Source: Chitinophaga caeni (GTDB taxonomy: Bacteria > Bacteroidota > Bacteroidia > Chitinophagales > Chitinophagaceae). From it: a DNA stretch of 64,000 nucleotides. Of the stretch, positions 1 to 8,763 are shown piece by piece. Made by a program: the position numbers and the translations under genes. The first letter of the stretch is position 1; the number at the start of each line of letters is the position of its first letter. A model generated the notes under the pieces. That model made no database searches. It worked only from the letters and a program-made list of their open reading frames with translations, and had not been told where the DNA came from. Location of the stretch: the NCBI RefSeq assembly GCF_002557795.1, contig NZ_CP023777.1, positions 992,001 to 1,056,000 of the forward strand, given 5' to 3'.

Positions 1-112
1 ATAAAATAATCCTGCCTGCGCCTAGAAAATTTTTCCGTTTTGAGTAAACCCGGAAATGATCCAATACATCCAATATCCGGCTATCATCCAGTTAGCATCA
101 CCCCAATAAATA

Positions 113-131
113 AAATATTAAAATAATATTT
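113..131. promoter_or_regulatory. 19-bp AT-only interrupted palindrome upstream of the iron-uptake operon
   Basis: Arms aaatatta and taatattt flank a 3-nt centre and end 7 nt before the first ATG at 139. The size and place suit a dimeric repressor site such as an iron regulator, but the sequence is pure A/T and does not clearly match a Fur box. Bases 1-112 hold no gene I can see. Confidence 0.3.
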
Positions 132-138
132 AAGTCGA

Positions 139-474
139 ATGTATTCAATCATCATTATTTGTTACTGTATAGGCTTTTTCCACTTATACAACACATCCTT
201 GAAAGCGAAGCTCCATTCGGAAGGCCGCTACCAATCATGGTTGCAGGAGCATAAACCCCTGGCTACCTGGTCGGGCTTGGGATTGATCGGCTCCAGCCTG
301 CTGCTCTGGACCCTGAAAGATGGGATCGCATTAGGTATCCTTGGGTTCTTACTATTATCGATGGCTGGACCTATCCTCGTTATATCTTTAGCCCCCTTAC
401 GTTATTTCAGGGTAAAGCATATCATGATTATCCTTGCTTTCAGCTTGCTATCAGAACTTTTCATCTTCTACTAA
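139..474 (+). CDS. Small inner-membrane protein (DUF3325-like)
   Basis: A 111-residue hydrophobic protein with about three to four membrane segments (roughly residues 2-15, 43-60, 65-85 and 92-110). It carries a short basic/polar stretch near residues 20-40. I do not recognise a catalytic motif. Its size, topology and place, two genes upstream of a PepSY membrane protein and a TonB receptor, resemble the small DUF3325 proteins of siderophore-iron reduction operons such as those near the Pseudomonas pyoverdine genes; that family assignment is an inference. It is the first gene of a probable co-transcribed set, and its stop lies 1 nt before the next ATG. Confidence 0.6.
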   Translation: MYSIIIICYCIGFFHLYNTSLKAKLHSEGRYQSWLQEHKPLATWSGLGLIGSSLLLWTLKDGIALGILGFLLLSMAGPILVISLAPLRYFRVKHIMIILAFSLLSELFIFY

Positions 475-475
475 T

Positions 476-763
476 ATGCCTGCTAATAAAAAATACTTGA
501 GCTCTCCCGGGCAAAGAGTCCTTAAAGTAACAGCCGCATTATTCGGCGGTTACTTGGTGAGCCTTTCTTTTCATCAGTTGCTGATGACGTTTCTAGATAA
601 GAAAACCGTTGTTATCACGAGTTTCTTTTCCATGTACATTTTGTGGGCCATCCTGATGATCCTTGCATTCCTTGCAAAAAACGGATGGAAGATCTGGGCG
701 ACCTACATTTTACTCAGCCTCCTATTTTGCGCTCCTTGGATATATGAAGCTTATATAAAGTGA
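476..763 (+). CDS. Small membrane protein (DUF3649-like, iron-uptake associated)
   Basis: I chose the ATG at 476, directly after the stop of the previous gene, over an upstream start at 434 that would overlap that gene by 41 nt. The resulting 95-residue protein (starting MPANKKYL) has a polar N-terminus and three membrane spans at about residues 18-38, 45-65 and 70-90. A small three-helix protein next to a PepSY reductase-like gene fits the accessory proteins seen in siderophore reduction operons (DUF3649-type). There is no enzymatic motif, and a role in iron release or transport is inferred from context only. Confidence 0.6.
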   Translation: MPANKKYLSSPGQRVLKVTAALFGGYLVSLSFHQLLMTFLDKKTVVITSFFSMYILWAILMILAFLAKNGWKIWATYILLSLLFCAPWIYEAYIK

Positions 764-776
764 TAAAAACATCGGC

Positions 777-2411
777 ATGAATAATCGTAATTATAATATT
801 TATTTTAACACGCATACCATCAGCGGGATCATTATCAGCGCTATACTATATGTAATATTTTTTGCGGGCTCTTTCGCATTCTTTAAAAGCGAAATAACCA
901 GTTGGCAACAGAATACTTCCGCCGCAGAAATCTCGAAGAAGGATATCAACTTCAATACTATTGTTGATTCGTTGAACAAGGAATACAACCTCTACGGTCG
1001 TGACATCTACTTTTACATGTACCCCAGGGGTGGTGCGAAGATCGGTGTATCGGTCAGCATGTCGAAAGACAGCAGTAATAAAAAAAGGGGAGGATATTTT
1101 TTATACAACTCCAAAACCAAGGTACAATCGAACTATAAAGAATCATACGACCTGGGCGAATTCCTTTACCGCTTACACTTCTTAGCACAGGTAAACGGTA
1201 TTGCCAGATTGGGATTCCCGATCGGTTATTACATCGCCGGCGGGGTTGCCTTTGCCTTCCTATTTGCTTTGATCACGGGTTTATTATTGCATTGGAATAA
1301 GATCATTTCAAATTTCTACCTGTTTCGGCCCTGGGAAAAACTGAAAACCGTGTGGACGGATTTGCATACCGCATTAGGTGTTATCAGCTTTCCCTTTTTA
1401 TTCATCTTTGCCGTTACGGGCACTTATTTCCTGGTTAGCTTTCCCTTAATGTCTAAACCGACGATCGCCATGCAGTTTGATGGAAAAAAGGAAGCATTCG
1501 ATAAAACGATGGGATATGACGATAAGAATGTTCCTATGGCGGGTAAGGCCATCGGGAAAGAGATAGACATTAATCATTTTGTTTCAGAGACCTTTGAGAA
1601 ATGGGATCATACACAGTTGTCATATATGCAAATCAGTAATTATGGCGATCAAAGTATGCAAGTGTCGATGGATGTGGTACTTCCCCGGAGCGAGAAATTT
1701 GTCGGGACCGGCAAAATAGTCTACGAAGCCGCCACCGGGAAAGTTTTAGAAGTAAAAAGTCCTTTCGAGAAAGCAGGTTATAACGGTGTGGTTAAAGACT
1801 TAGTATATACTTTACATTTCGGTAATTACGGCGGCTATGCCACCAAGGTCTTATACTTTTTACTGGGCATTTGCGGCTGCGTGGTGATTATTTCAGGCGT
1901 ATTAATTTGGCTGGTGGCAAGGAATAAGAAGAATATTCCCGGGAGGAAAAGAAAGTTCAACGATTGGCTCGCCAATATTTACTTATCGATCTGCTTGAGT
2001 ATGTTCCCAGTAACAGCAGCATCGTTTATCGCGGTTAAAATACATCCAGGCGGTGGAACAGCATTTATTTACCCGTTCTTCTTTTGGTCATGGTTAGCAT
2101 TAAGTGTTTTATTTATTATACGAAGAAACAACTATAAGACCAACCGGGATTCTATGCTGATGGGCGCTATCATAGGTTTTTTCATCCCGGTAGCAAACGG
2201 GGTAGTATCAGGTAATTGGATATGGACAACCTATAAAAAAGGGTTTTATGACATCCTGTTAATCGATGTATTCTGGCTATTTGTTTCCATGGGAGCATTT
2301 ATTTGTTGGTATTTAATTGTAAAGAAATATCAAAAAACAAATAACACTAAAATTGAAAACTCAAATAAAATCGAACAAGAAAAGGAATTAAAAAAATTCC
2401 GCATTTCGTAA
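777..2411 (+). CDS. PepSY-associated transmembrane protein (XusC-like, siderophore-iron reductase candidate)
   Basis: This 544-residue inner-membrane protein has the PepSY_TM layout: an N-terminal TM (about 15-36) after the motif NTHTISG, a large periplasmic region, TM helices near 155-175, LHTALGVISFPFLFIF near 197-220, and a cluster after LHFGNYGGYATK (about 345-385), then four more helices to residue 525. Histidines in the helices (HTH, LHW, LHTALG, LHFGNYG) are typical of this family, which is proposed to bind haem and reduce ferric siderophores at the inner membrane. It starts 13 nt after the preceding gene. In the Bacteroides xus locus a PepSY protein works with a TonB receptor and a DUF4374 lipoprotein, the same three genes found here. 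Confidence 0.85.
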   Translation: MNNRNYNIYFNTHTISGIIISAILYVIFFAGSFAFFKSEITSWQQNTSAAEISKKDINFNTIVDSLNKEYNLYGRDIYFYMYPRGGAKIGVSVSMSKDSSNKKRGGYFLYNSKTKVQSNYKESYDLGEFLYRLHFLAQVNGIARLGFPIGYYIAGGVAFAFLFALITGLLLHWNKIISNFYLFRPWEKLKTVWTDLHTALGVISFPFLFIFAVTGTYFLVSFPLMSKPTIAMQFDGKKEAFDKTMGYDDKNVPMAGKAIGKEIDINHFVSETFEKWDHTQLSYMQISNYGDQSMQVSMDVVLPRSEKFVGTGKIVYEAATGKVLEVKSPFEKAGYNGVVKDLVYTLHFGNYGGYATKVLYFLLGICGCVVIISGVLIWLVARNKKNIPGRKRKFNDWLANIYLSICLSMFPVTAASFIAVKIHPGGGTAFIYPFFFWSWLALSVLFIIRRNNYKTNRDSMLMGAIIGFFIPVANGVVSGNWIWTTYKKGFYDILLIDVFWLFVSMGAFICWYLIVKKYQKTNNTKIENSNKIEQEKELKKFRIS

Positions 2412-2472
2412 ATCATCCTATTCATTTCAAGATACCTTTGCGGGCATTCTATTAGAAGAATCATCCCAAAAA

Positions 2473-2502
2473 TGTAGATCATAGTTGGCGCTATGATCTA
2501 CA
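2473..2502 (+). terminator. Perfect 12-bp stem-loop between PepSY and receptor genes
   Basis: tgtagatcatag and ctatgatctaca form a 12-bp stem with a 6-nt loop, 61 nt after the PepSY stop and 46 nt before the receptor start. There is no T-run after it, so it is not a standard intrinsic terminator. It could be an mRNA-processing or partial termination element that sets receptor levels apart from the upstream genes. Confidence 0.45.
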
Positions 2503-2548
2503 GCCGTGAATTTTCATGGTACATATAAACCGTTAAGTAATTAAGCAT

Positions 2549-4921
2549 ATGCAATTCAAAATTTTACCCTGTATTGCTATGGCAATGGTAATGTCATTGC
2601 TAGCAGTTGCACAGCAGCAAACAACCGGCACCCTTTCCGGCACGGTTCTCACTGGCAACCAGGAACCAGTACCTGCGGCCACGGTGCAGATCAGGCAACT
2701 AAAGAAGATCTCCCAAACGGATAGTAAAGGAAAATTTCAACTTGCGGGGATCCCCCTAGGAGAACATACCCTGGAAATATCCATAATCGGTTATAAAACC
2801 ATTAAGAAGAAAGTAACTGTCAGGAGTTCTAACCAAGCGTTATCTTTCGAACTGACCCCTACCGAAACGAGCCTGGAAGGCGTATCGGTAATGGGATATT
2901 CTGAAACGCAGCTTTCGAACAGGCAAGCGTATAACGTAACGGCCATCGATGCTAAAAAACTCCATAATTCCACTTTAGACATCGCGCATGTATTGGACCG
3001 CGTAACCGGTGTCCGGGTAAGGGAAAGCGGCGGGGTCGGATCGGATTTCAACTTCTCTATTAACGGCTTTTCCGGCAGCAGGGTCAAGTTTTTCCTGGAT
3101 GGTATCCCTATGGAGAATTTCGGGTCTTCCATCCAGATTAATAACATCCCCATCAATTTTGCCGAAAGGGTAGAGGTATATAAAGGTGTTGTCCCGGTAT
3201 GGCTAGGCAGCGATGCACTCGGCGGGGCAGTGAATATCATTACCGGCAGCAAGCTGCGAAACTTCCTGGATGTTTCCTATTCATACGGTTCTTTCAATAC
3301 CCATAGAACAAACATCAATGCCGGCATCACTTCCAAGAAAGGGCTGACATTCCAACTGAATGCCTTTCAAAATTACTCGGACAATAATTACAAAGTAACT
3401 GTTGACGCCGCCGATATACATACCGGCCAATATTATCCGAATACCACCGTACGACGTTTCCACGATCAATACCATAACGAAACGCTGATTGCACAAACTG
3501 GATTCCTAGATAAACAATGGGCGGATCGTTTCCTTGTCGGCATCACCCTCGGCCAGAATTACAAAGAAATACAAACAGGCGCCAGGATGGTATCCGTTTT
3601 TGGCGCATGGCATACACGGGGCAATACGGTGATGCCCACGTTCAAATATCAAAAGGATGATTTATTTATAAAAGGATTGAATGTTGCCATAAATGCCAAC
3701 TACAATTTCGGTAAAGAAAATAATATCGACACGGTATATGCACGCTATGGCTGGTTGGGCGACTCGATTACCTTCAACGGAAAAGGCGGGGAAAGATCCC
3801 GTATGTATTATAAATACGGCAACAATATCGCTACGGCATCCGCGACCATCACTTACAAGATCAATGAAAAACAGCTATTAGCCTTTAATAATGTATTCAG
3901 CCGCTTTAACCGGAAAGGCCGTGACCTGCTCGCTCCTGAAGACGATAAATACCAACAACCTCAAAAAGCAGGTAAGAATATATTGGGACTTAGCTACAAG
4001 TTAGATGTCAATAAAAAATGGAGTACAACGGTATTCGGTAAATATATTTATCAAAAATCAAAAACCACTTTTGCCAGTGATGCCGGCGGCGAGCCGACCT
4101 ATAAAAATATGACGACCGATATCAACAAGCCCGGTTACGGCATCGCGACATCATATTACATCTTGCCTTCCTTACAAGCAAAACTATCCTACGAGAAGAC
4201 GAACAGGATGCCTGAAAATGAAGACCTATTCGGAGATCTCATCAACCGCGAAAAGAATTTTGACCTGAAGCCAGAATCCAGCGATAATATCAACTTAGGC
4301 ATTAGCTATTCCTTCAAGCTGGACGAAGATCACCGGTTTATAACCAGCGCCATGGGCATTTACCGGAAAGCAACGGACTATATTTATTATACTTTCAACA
4401 ACAACCAAACTAAGTTAATCGCCAGAAACTTAGACGGCGTTTCTAATAAAGGTGTAGAGGCAGAAGTAAGGTACTCTTATAAAAAGTTCTTAGCAGCGGG
4501 CATCAACTTCACCTATCAAGATATCCGCAACCTGCAAAAATATGATCCGGGATATACCAATGTGAGCGAGGTATATAAAGACAGGATGCCGAACCTGCCA
4601 TATATGTATGGAAATGCCGACGCCTCCGTATTCATAAAAAATGTATTTGATAAAGGGGACCAGCTGAGCATCGGCTACAACATGTTATATGTACATGCCT
4701 TCTACCTGTACTGGCCAAGCAGGGGCAGCAGCGAAACGAAGTATGGTATTCCGGAACAGCTTTCACACGACATGAACATTGTATATGCCATGAAAGGAGG
4801 TAAGTATAATATTTCATTTGAATGCAGAAATATTACCGATGCCATGTTGTATGACAACTTCAGCTTACAAAAGCCCGGCAGGGCCTTCTCCGCAAAACTG
4901 CGGTATTTCATAAGTAAATAA
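2549..4921 (+). CDS. TonB-dependent outer-membrane receptor (XusA-like, siderophore type)
   Basis: 790 residues. A signal peptide (1-21, ending AVAQ) is followed by a carboxypeptidase-regulatory-like domain (about 25-110, with PVPAATVQIRQL and IIGYKTIKKKV), a plug domain (about 120-235, with HVLDRVTGVRVRESGG, FFLDGIPMENFG and VYKGVVPVWLGSDALGGAVN) and a beta-barrel to the C-terminus (SAKLRYFISK). The short N-terminus and single-partner context are those of iron receptors rather than SusC. It would import a ferric siderophore using TonB energy, passing it from the surface lipoprotein encoded 32 nt downstream towards the PepSY protein. The substrate cannot be read from sequence. Confidence 0.9.
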   Translation: MQFKILPCIAMAMVMSLLAVAQQQTTGTLSGTVLTGNQEPVPAATVQIRQLKKISQTDSKGKFQLAGIPLGEHTLEISIIGYKTIKKKVTVRSSNQALSFELTPTETSLEGVSVMGYSETQLSNRQAYNVTAIDAKKLHNSTLDIAHVLDRVTGVRVRESGGVGSDFNFSINGFSGSRVKFFLDGIPMENFGSSIQINNIPINFAERVEVYKGVVPVWLGSDALGGAVNIITGSKLRNFLDVSYSYGSFNTHRTNINAGITSKKGLTFQLNAFQNYSDNNYKVTVDAADIHTGQYYPNTTVRRFHDQYHNETLIAQTGFLDKQWADRFLVGITLGQNYKEIQTGARMVSVFGAWHTRGNTVMPTFKYQKDDLFIKGLNVAINANYNFGKENNIDTVYARYGWLGDSITFNGKGGERSRMYYKYGNNIATASATITYKINEKQLLAFNNVFSRFNRKGRDLLAPEDDKYQQPQKAGKNILGLSYKLDVNKKWSTTVFGKYIYQKSKTTFASDAGGEPTYKNMTTDINKPGYGIATSYYILPSLQAKLSYEKTNRMPENEDLFGDLINREKNFDLKPESSDNINLGISYSFKLDEDHRFITSAMGIYRKATDYIYYTFNNNQTKLIARNLDGVSNKGVEAEVRYSYKKFLAAGINFTYQDIRNLQKYDPGYTNVSEVYKDRMPNLPYMYGNADASVFIKNVFDKGDQLSIGYNMLYVHAFYLYWPSRGSSETKYGIPEQLSHDMNIVYAMKGGKYNISFECRNITDAMLYDNFSLQKPGRAFSAKLRYFISK

Positions 4922-4953
4922 TCATCCAAAAACATAAACAGAAATTATACAGC

Positions 4954-6204
4954 ATGAAAAAGTTGAATCTTTTATTCTTATCTACGGCCATCGCGTTCGG
5001 AATGGCTTCTTGTGACAAAGACGACAACCCATCAACAGGTGGTGGAGATGCGGGTGCAGGTACAGGAAGGTTTGTTATTGCTGCCCTACCCCAATCCGCG
5101 GCAGAAGGTGTAGCAGATTATTTGTTTACTGCTGAAGATTTGGAATCCGGCACTTTATCAACTGCCGGTAACGGCGTTGAACAAGACGGGACTTACCGTT
5201 ATTATACAACGTCTAAAAATTTATTTTTCAGCATGTTATACGGCCAAGGCAACCCCGGCGCCGTGACCATCTACAAATTAGACGATCAAGGAAAACTATC
5301 AAAACAAAGCAACTTCCAATCGGAAACAGTACAAGCTTTTGCAGCGGTAGCAGACGATATCCTGATGATGAAAATTTCCCGCCGCGTAACAACAGAAAAC
5401 TCGTTATGGTACAAGGTAAATACGGAAAGTTTAACGATCAGCGGGCAAGGGCAAATCAATACCGCCCAACTTTCAGGTAACGGGGAAATGGCGCATTTCT
5501 CCTGGCTAAAACAAGTTGGCAACAAAGTATTTGCACCGTTTTTCAGCATCAAAGGTTCCGGTGATGCCCTTTTTGCAACAGCTTACCCGGACAGCTCTTG
5601 GATAGCCGTATTCAACTATCCCGATATGAGCTTAAATACGATTATCCGCGATAACCGTAGCAGCTTCATCGGCGCATATTTCAATGATGGATTAGAAGTT
5701 GTTGAAAACGGGGATGTATATGCATGGTCGTCTCCCTTTGCTACTTCCGATGGCGCCAGTTTTAATTCTACGAAACCTTCCGCTATCATGAGAATTAAGA
5801 GTGGAGAGCTGGCTTGGGATCAGTCTTATTTCTTTGATGTCAGCGATGCTTCCGGCGGATCGTATATCTGTGATAAATTATACTTGGGCGATGGTAATTT
5901 TATATTGTTCATGTCAGACAAACAGAACGCATATGCCAGCGGCGCCAACAAGTTTGCTGTCGCGAATGTAAATACGAAATCATTCAAATGGGTAACAGGT
6001 ACACCTGGCGCGGAAGATATCACCGTAATCGCGATGAACAATTACGCACCGAAAGATGGTAAAACCGGGTTCATAGGTATTACCACTACAGATGGAAAAT
6101 CCGTGGTATACAAATTCGACGCGGGTACAGCCACGGCAACTTCCGGCTTGGTATTAACGGGAGGTACGATTAATTCCATCAATTGGTTGCCATCAGCAGA
6201 ATAG
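4954..6204 (+). CDS. DUF4374 surface lipoprotein (XusB-like siderophore-binding candidate)
   Basis: 416 residues with a lipoprotein signal (MKKLNLLFLSTAIAFGMASC, lipobox Cys20) followed by an acidic/Gly-rich linker (DKDDNPSTGGGDAG) and a domain of repeated beta-strand blades, each ending in patterns such as YKLDDQGKL or FAVANVNTKSFKW, consistent with the DUF4374 beta-propeller. In Bacteroides the equivalent XusB captures ferric enterobactin at the cell surface and hands it to the TonB receptor. Being the gene directly after the receptor, it is likely the cognate capture lipoprotein. The family call is by pattern and partnership; ligand specificity is unknown. Confidence 0.8.
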   Translation: MKKLNLLFLSTAIAFGMASCDKDDNPSTGGGDAGAGTGRFVIAALPQSAAEGVADYLFTAEDLESGTLSTAGNGVEQDGTYRYYTTSKNLFFSMLYGQGNPGAVTIYKLDDQGKLSKQSNFQSETVQAFAAVADDILMMKISRRVTTENSLWYKVNTESLTISGQGQINTAQLSGNGEMAHFSWLKQVGNKVFAPFFSIKGSGDALFATAYPDSSWIAVFNYPDMSLNTIIRDNRSSFIGAYFNDGLEVVENGDVYAWSSPFATSDGASFNSTKPSAIMRIKSGELAWDQSYFFDVSDASGGSYICDKLYLGDGNFILFMSDKQNAYASGANKFAVANVNTKSFKWVTGTPGAEDITVIAMNNYAPKDGKTGFIGITTTDGKSVVYKFDAGTATATSGLVLTGGTINSINWLPSAE

Positions 6205-6230
6205 CATTTTTAATTAGTAGCCATTATATT

Positions 6231-6272
6231 GAAAGCTGTAGACCGGGTAGAGATGCTTGGTTTGCAGCTTTC
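6231..6272 (+). terminator. 14-bp stem-loop after the iron-uptake operon
   Basis: Bases 6231-6244 pair with 6259-6272 (12 Watson-Crick and two G-U pairs, 14-nt loop) starting 27 nt after the DUF4374 stop. No T-run follows, so it may be an RNA 3'-end stabiliser or a weak terminator rather than a classic one. Confidence 0.45.
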
Positions 6273-6831
6273 GCATTATAAGGAGCTCCATTACCTTAAG
6301 ACAATCAATCCATTGTAAATAGAAATAAGGTCATATAATCACTATAATTCTATCAAAGATATCTTCATTTATTTTTCGAAACTTGCTACCTATAAATAAG
6401 TATGACGATCTGAAAATCAAATTTTTCTAAGCCAGAATGTTGTTACATAATAAAATGTTTATTACATTCGATCCACAAATACCTAGTATTCATAGTGAAT
6501 TAGTGTTAATGCCCAAGCTAGGATTTGATACCTATGTTATAATTTATGGATTAAAATATTACCTGTACTGTATTGTAGAGATAACATTCAATCTGTTAAT
6601 GCACCAAAAGTTTGTAACCGGAGCCCTAAATATTAATTACTATATCAAGTAGTGTTAGTAAATAAAACTTAGGTGACGATCAATCTACTATAAGATTTGA
6701 GCATACAGCAACAAATAACAGGAAATGTTGATCCCCGTGTTAACTGTAGTACAGTTGATATCATTACGTAGCCTTATATATACCGTCTGAACGAGAAGCG
6801 AAGCTCCTCTTTTTAAACCTCTGAATTTTAT
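6273..6831. other. AT-rich intergenic region upstream of the motor/cytoskeleton operon
   Basis: About 560 bases with no convincing gene; a 71-codon open frame at 6437-6652 has no recognisable protein character. It must hold the promoter of the operon starting at 6832. A weak hairpin with a following T5 (about 6793-6813, gagaagcgaagctcctc) lies just before the first ATG and could act as a leader element. Confidence 0.5.
6742..6756. promoter_or_regulatory. 15-bp palindrome, possible operator of the 6832-17824 operon
   Basis: aactgta-g-tacagtt is a perfect dyad with 7-bp arms, 75 nt upstream of the first gene of the operon. It is a reasonable operator for a dimeric regulator. No regulator gene lies in the operon, so any regulator would act in trans. 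Confidence 0.35.
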
Positions 6832-8352
6832 ATGTGTAAGTTTAAACTGAATTTACGCAAGGGGGATTATTATCTCTATTGCGCATCGAATCGATTTACA
6901 ATTGTAATGATATGCTCCTTGTTCTTTGCATGCGCTAAGCCTAAGGGAACGGGATTATTAAAGGTCGAGATCACGAAAGCCATAAAGAATGATAACATTA
7001 TAGATGAAAGAGAATGGCAGCATTTATCTGATCTTATAACAGGAAATCCAACATCGTTCCCAGATTACATTGATAATAAAGGTAATCTAATACCCGGATC
7101 GCTAAAAGAGCTTATCGTTTCCGTAGCACAGAAAAGGAGAAATGGCGAAATACCGGAAATTCACGTAAAGGGTACAAAAAAAGCCCCAAAAGCAGTTATC
7201 AAGATCTACCTTGAGAATTCAGGAAGTATGGATGGATACTTATTATTCTCGTCAGACTTCAAAGCCTCATTGGCTGATTACCTGGCAGGACTTAAATTCT
7301 ACAACGAAGAACACCTTTCCGTAAATTTCATCAACTCTAAGATATTTCCTACCAGCATTCACGATCCGCAACAATTCGTGGATGTTTTAGAACCGGGGAA
7401 ATCACCTTATAATATCGGGAACAAATCCGTCAGTAAATTGAATGAAATACTAGGTCTTGTATTAGATTCCTTGCATCAAGGAGAAGTTGCCATCTTCATC
7501 TCTGATTGTATCTACTCACTTGAGCCAAGTAAGGATACGGAAGGAGCATTGGAATATCAAAAAAGTCTAACTAAGAATGTCTTCCTCGATAAATCAAAGT
7601 CATTTAAATTTGCGGCGCAAATTAATAAATTACATTCCAAATTCAGTGGCAAATACTGGAAGAAAGATAACACTTTCGAAATTCTAAAAGGTGCCGATAG
7701 GCCATATTTTATATGGTTAATAGGAGAGGACAATCTAATCAAACAATTATCTCAAAACGTTCCTATTTCGAAATTAAAAGGTTATGAAAATAGCTTCTAT
7801 TTGTCAGGCCATCCACAACAGGAACTTTCAAATTACGCTTTACTAAGACAAACCAATAATATAGGCAATTTTAAGATCACCAGGGAGAAGGATAAAACAT
7901 TGACCGGAATTGAAGTTATTAGATACAACAATGGTATCCTTCAATTTGCTATAGCTACAGACCTATCTAATATTCCAGTAGATTCATCATATTTACTTGA
8001 CAAAAGTCATTACCAAGTAACGGAAGGTTTTCAAATCACCAAAATAGAAATCATTGATAAAAAAAATATTGCACCTAATGACTATATCAAGATCAAGAAT
8101 ACTCCTTTCACCCATATTATAACGCTTTCAACAAAAGAGAAAAGCGGTATCCAAGATGCACAACTAAGCTTAAAAGACGAAATCCCGGAGTGGGTATATA
8201 ATAGCAGTACAGGGGATGATACAAATATTTTGAATGAAACAGGCAAAACCTTTGGGTTAAACTATCTGATTGAAGGTGTCTATGAGGCTTATGAAGTCCA
8301 ACAGCAAGGGAATAACAACCTTTTTAACCTAACTGTAAATATTAAAAAATAA
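6832..8352 (+). CDS. Lipoprotein with von Willebrand A-like domain
   Basis: 506 residues. A hydrophobic segment (about 22-33) ending LFFAC gives a lipobox at Cys34 after an unusually long basic N-region; starting at Met26 would leave too short a signal, so I keep the ATG at 6832. From about residue 118 the pattern VIKIYLENSGSMDGY followed by GEVAIFISDCIYSL (about 217) and PYFIWLIGEDN looks like the alternating strands of a vWA fold. The MIDAS motif would be E128-N-S130-G-S132, with Glu in place of the usual first Asp. It heads an operon encoding a tubulin-like GTPase, an actin-like ATPase and a MotAB/ZorAB-like pair. The likely place is the periplasmic face of a membrane, perhaps as a sensor or scaffold. 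The domain call is by eye. Confidence 0.65.
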   Translation: MCKFKLNLRKGDYYLYCASNRFTIVMICSLFFACAKPKGTGLLKVEITKAIKNDNIIDEREWQHLSDLITGNPTSFPDYIDNKGNLIPGSLKELIVSVAQKRRNGEIPEIHVKGTKKAPKAVIKIYLENSGSMDGYLLFSSDFKASLADYLAGLKFYNEEHLSVNFINSKIFPTSIHDPQQFVDVLEPGKSPYNIGNKSVSKLNEILGLVLDSLHQGEVAIFISDCIYSLEPSKDTEGALEYQKSLTKNVFLDKSKSFKFAAQINKLHSKFSGKYWKKDNTFEILKGADRPYFIWLIGEDNLIKQLSQNVPISKLKGYENSFYLSGHPQQELSNYALLRQTNNIGNFKITREKDKTLTGIEVIRYNNGILQFAIATDLSNIPVDSSYLLDKSHYQVTEGFQITKIEIIDKKNIAPNDYIKIKNTPFTHIITLSTKEKSGIQDAQLSLKDEIPEWVYNSSTGDDTNILNETGKTFGLNYLIEGVYEAYEVQQQGNNNLFNLTVNIKK

Positions 8353-8356
8353 AAAT

Positions 8357-8752
8357 ATGAATGATTTTGTAGCAACCATTTTTGAACTATTCTATTATTC
8401 TGCACCATTCTCGGATGATGTATATGCCGAAGGAATTTATGGCCAATTGGCACTTGTCAACCTCCTTAGCAGTTTTCTAGTCGCCATCCTTTTTTATTAC
8501 ATTATTAACCGGCCATCATTTTCCAGGTGGTATCATTGGTTGTTAATGTTGATAATTAACTTTCTAGTTACTTATTCATTTGCATACACATTAACATACA
8601 ATAGGTTCACAGCGTTGGAATTAGAATATAGTAGTGAATACTTCATGTTTTCATTGTTCAATGCGCTCATCGCTTCCACCTTGTTTGTTATATTTTCCTT
8701 TTCTATCAGGTGGTGGAGCAGCTCTGCTAAAAGAACCCCTATTCCTCACTAA
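8357..8752 (+). CDS. Small integral membrane protein, unknown family
   Basis: 131 residues starting 4 nt after the previous stop. Hydrophobic segments at about 30-48 (ALVNLLSSFLVAILFYYII), 57-80 (WYHWLLMLIINFLVTYSFAYTL) and 95-115 (FMFSLFNALIASTLFVIFSF) suggest three membrane helices, with a short cytoplasmic tail containing WWSSSAKR. I do not recognise the family and see no catalytic motif. Its fixed position between the vWA-like lipoprotein and the tubulin-like GTPase suggests it anchors or couples these to the inner membrane, which is inference. Confidence 0.6.
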   Translation: MNDFVATIFELFYYSAPFSDDVYAEGIYGQLALVNLLSSFLVAILFYYIINRPSFSRWYHWLLMLIINFLVTYSFAYTLTYNRFTALELEYSSEYFMFSLFNALIASTLFVIFSFSIRWWSSSAKRTPIPH

Positions 8753-8763
8753 AATTTTATACG

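Noticed and set aside
113-131. A true Fur box
   Set aside because: It is a 19-bp dyad in a suggestive place, but the A/T-only sequence does not match the Fur consensus well enough.
6437-6652. 71-codon open frame in the gap before the motor operon
   Set aside because: No signal, domain or conserved-looking pattern, and an AT-rich composition that makes such frames common.
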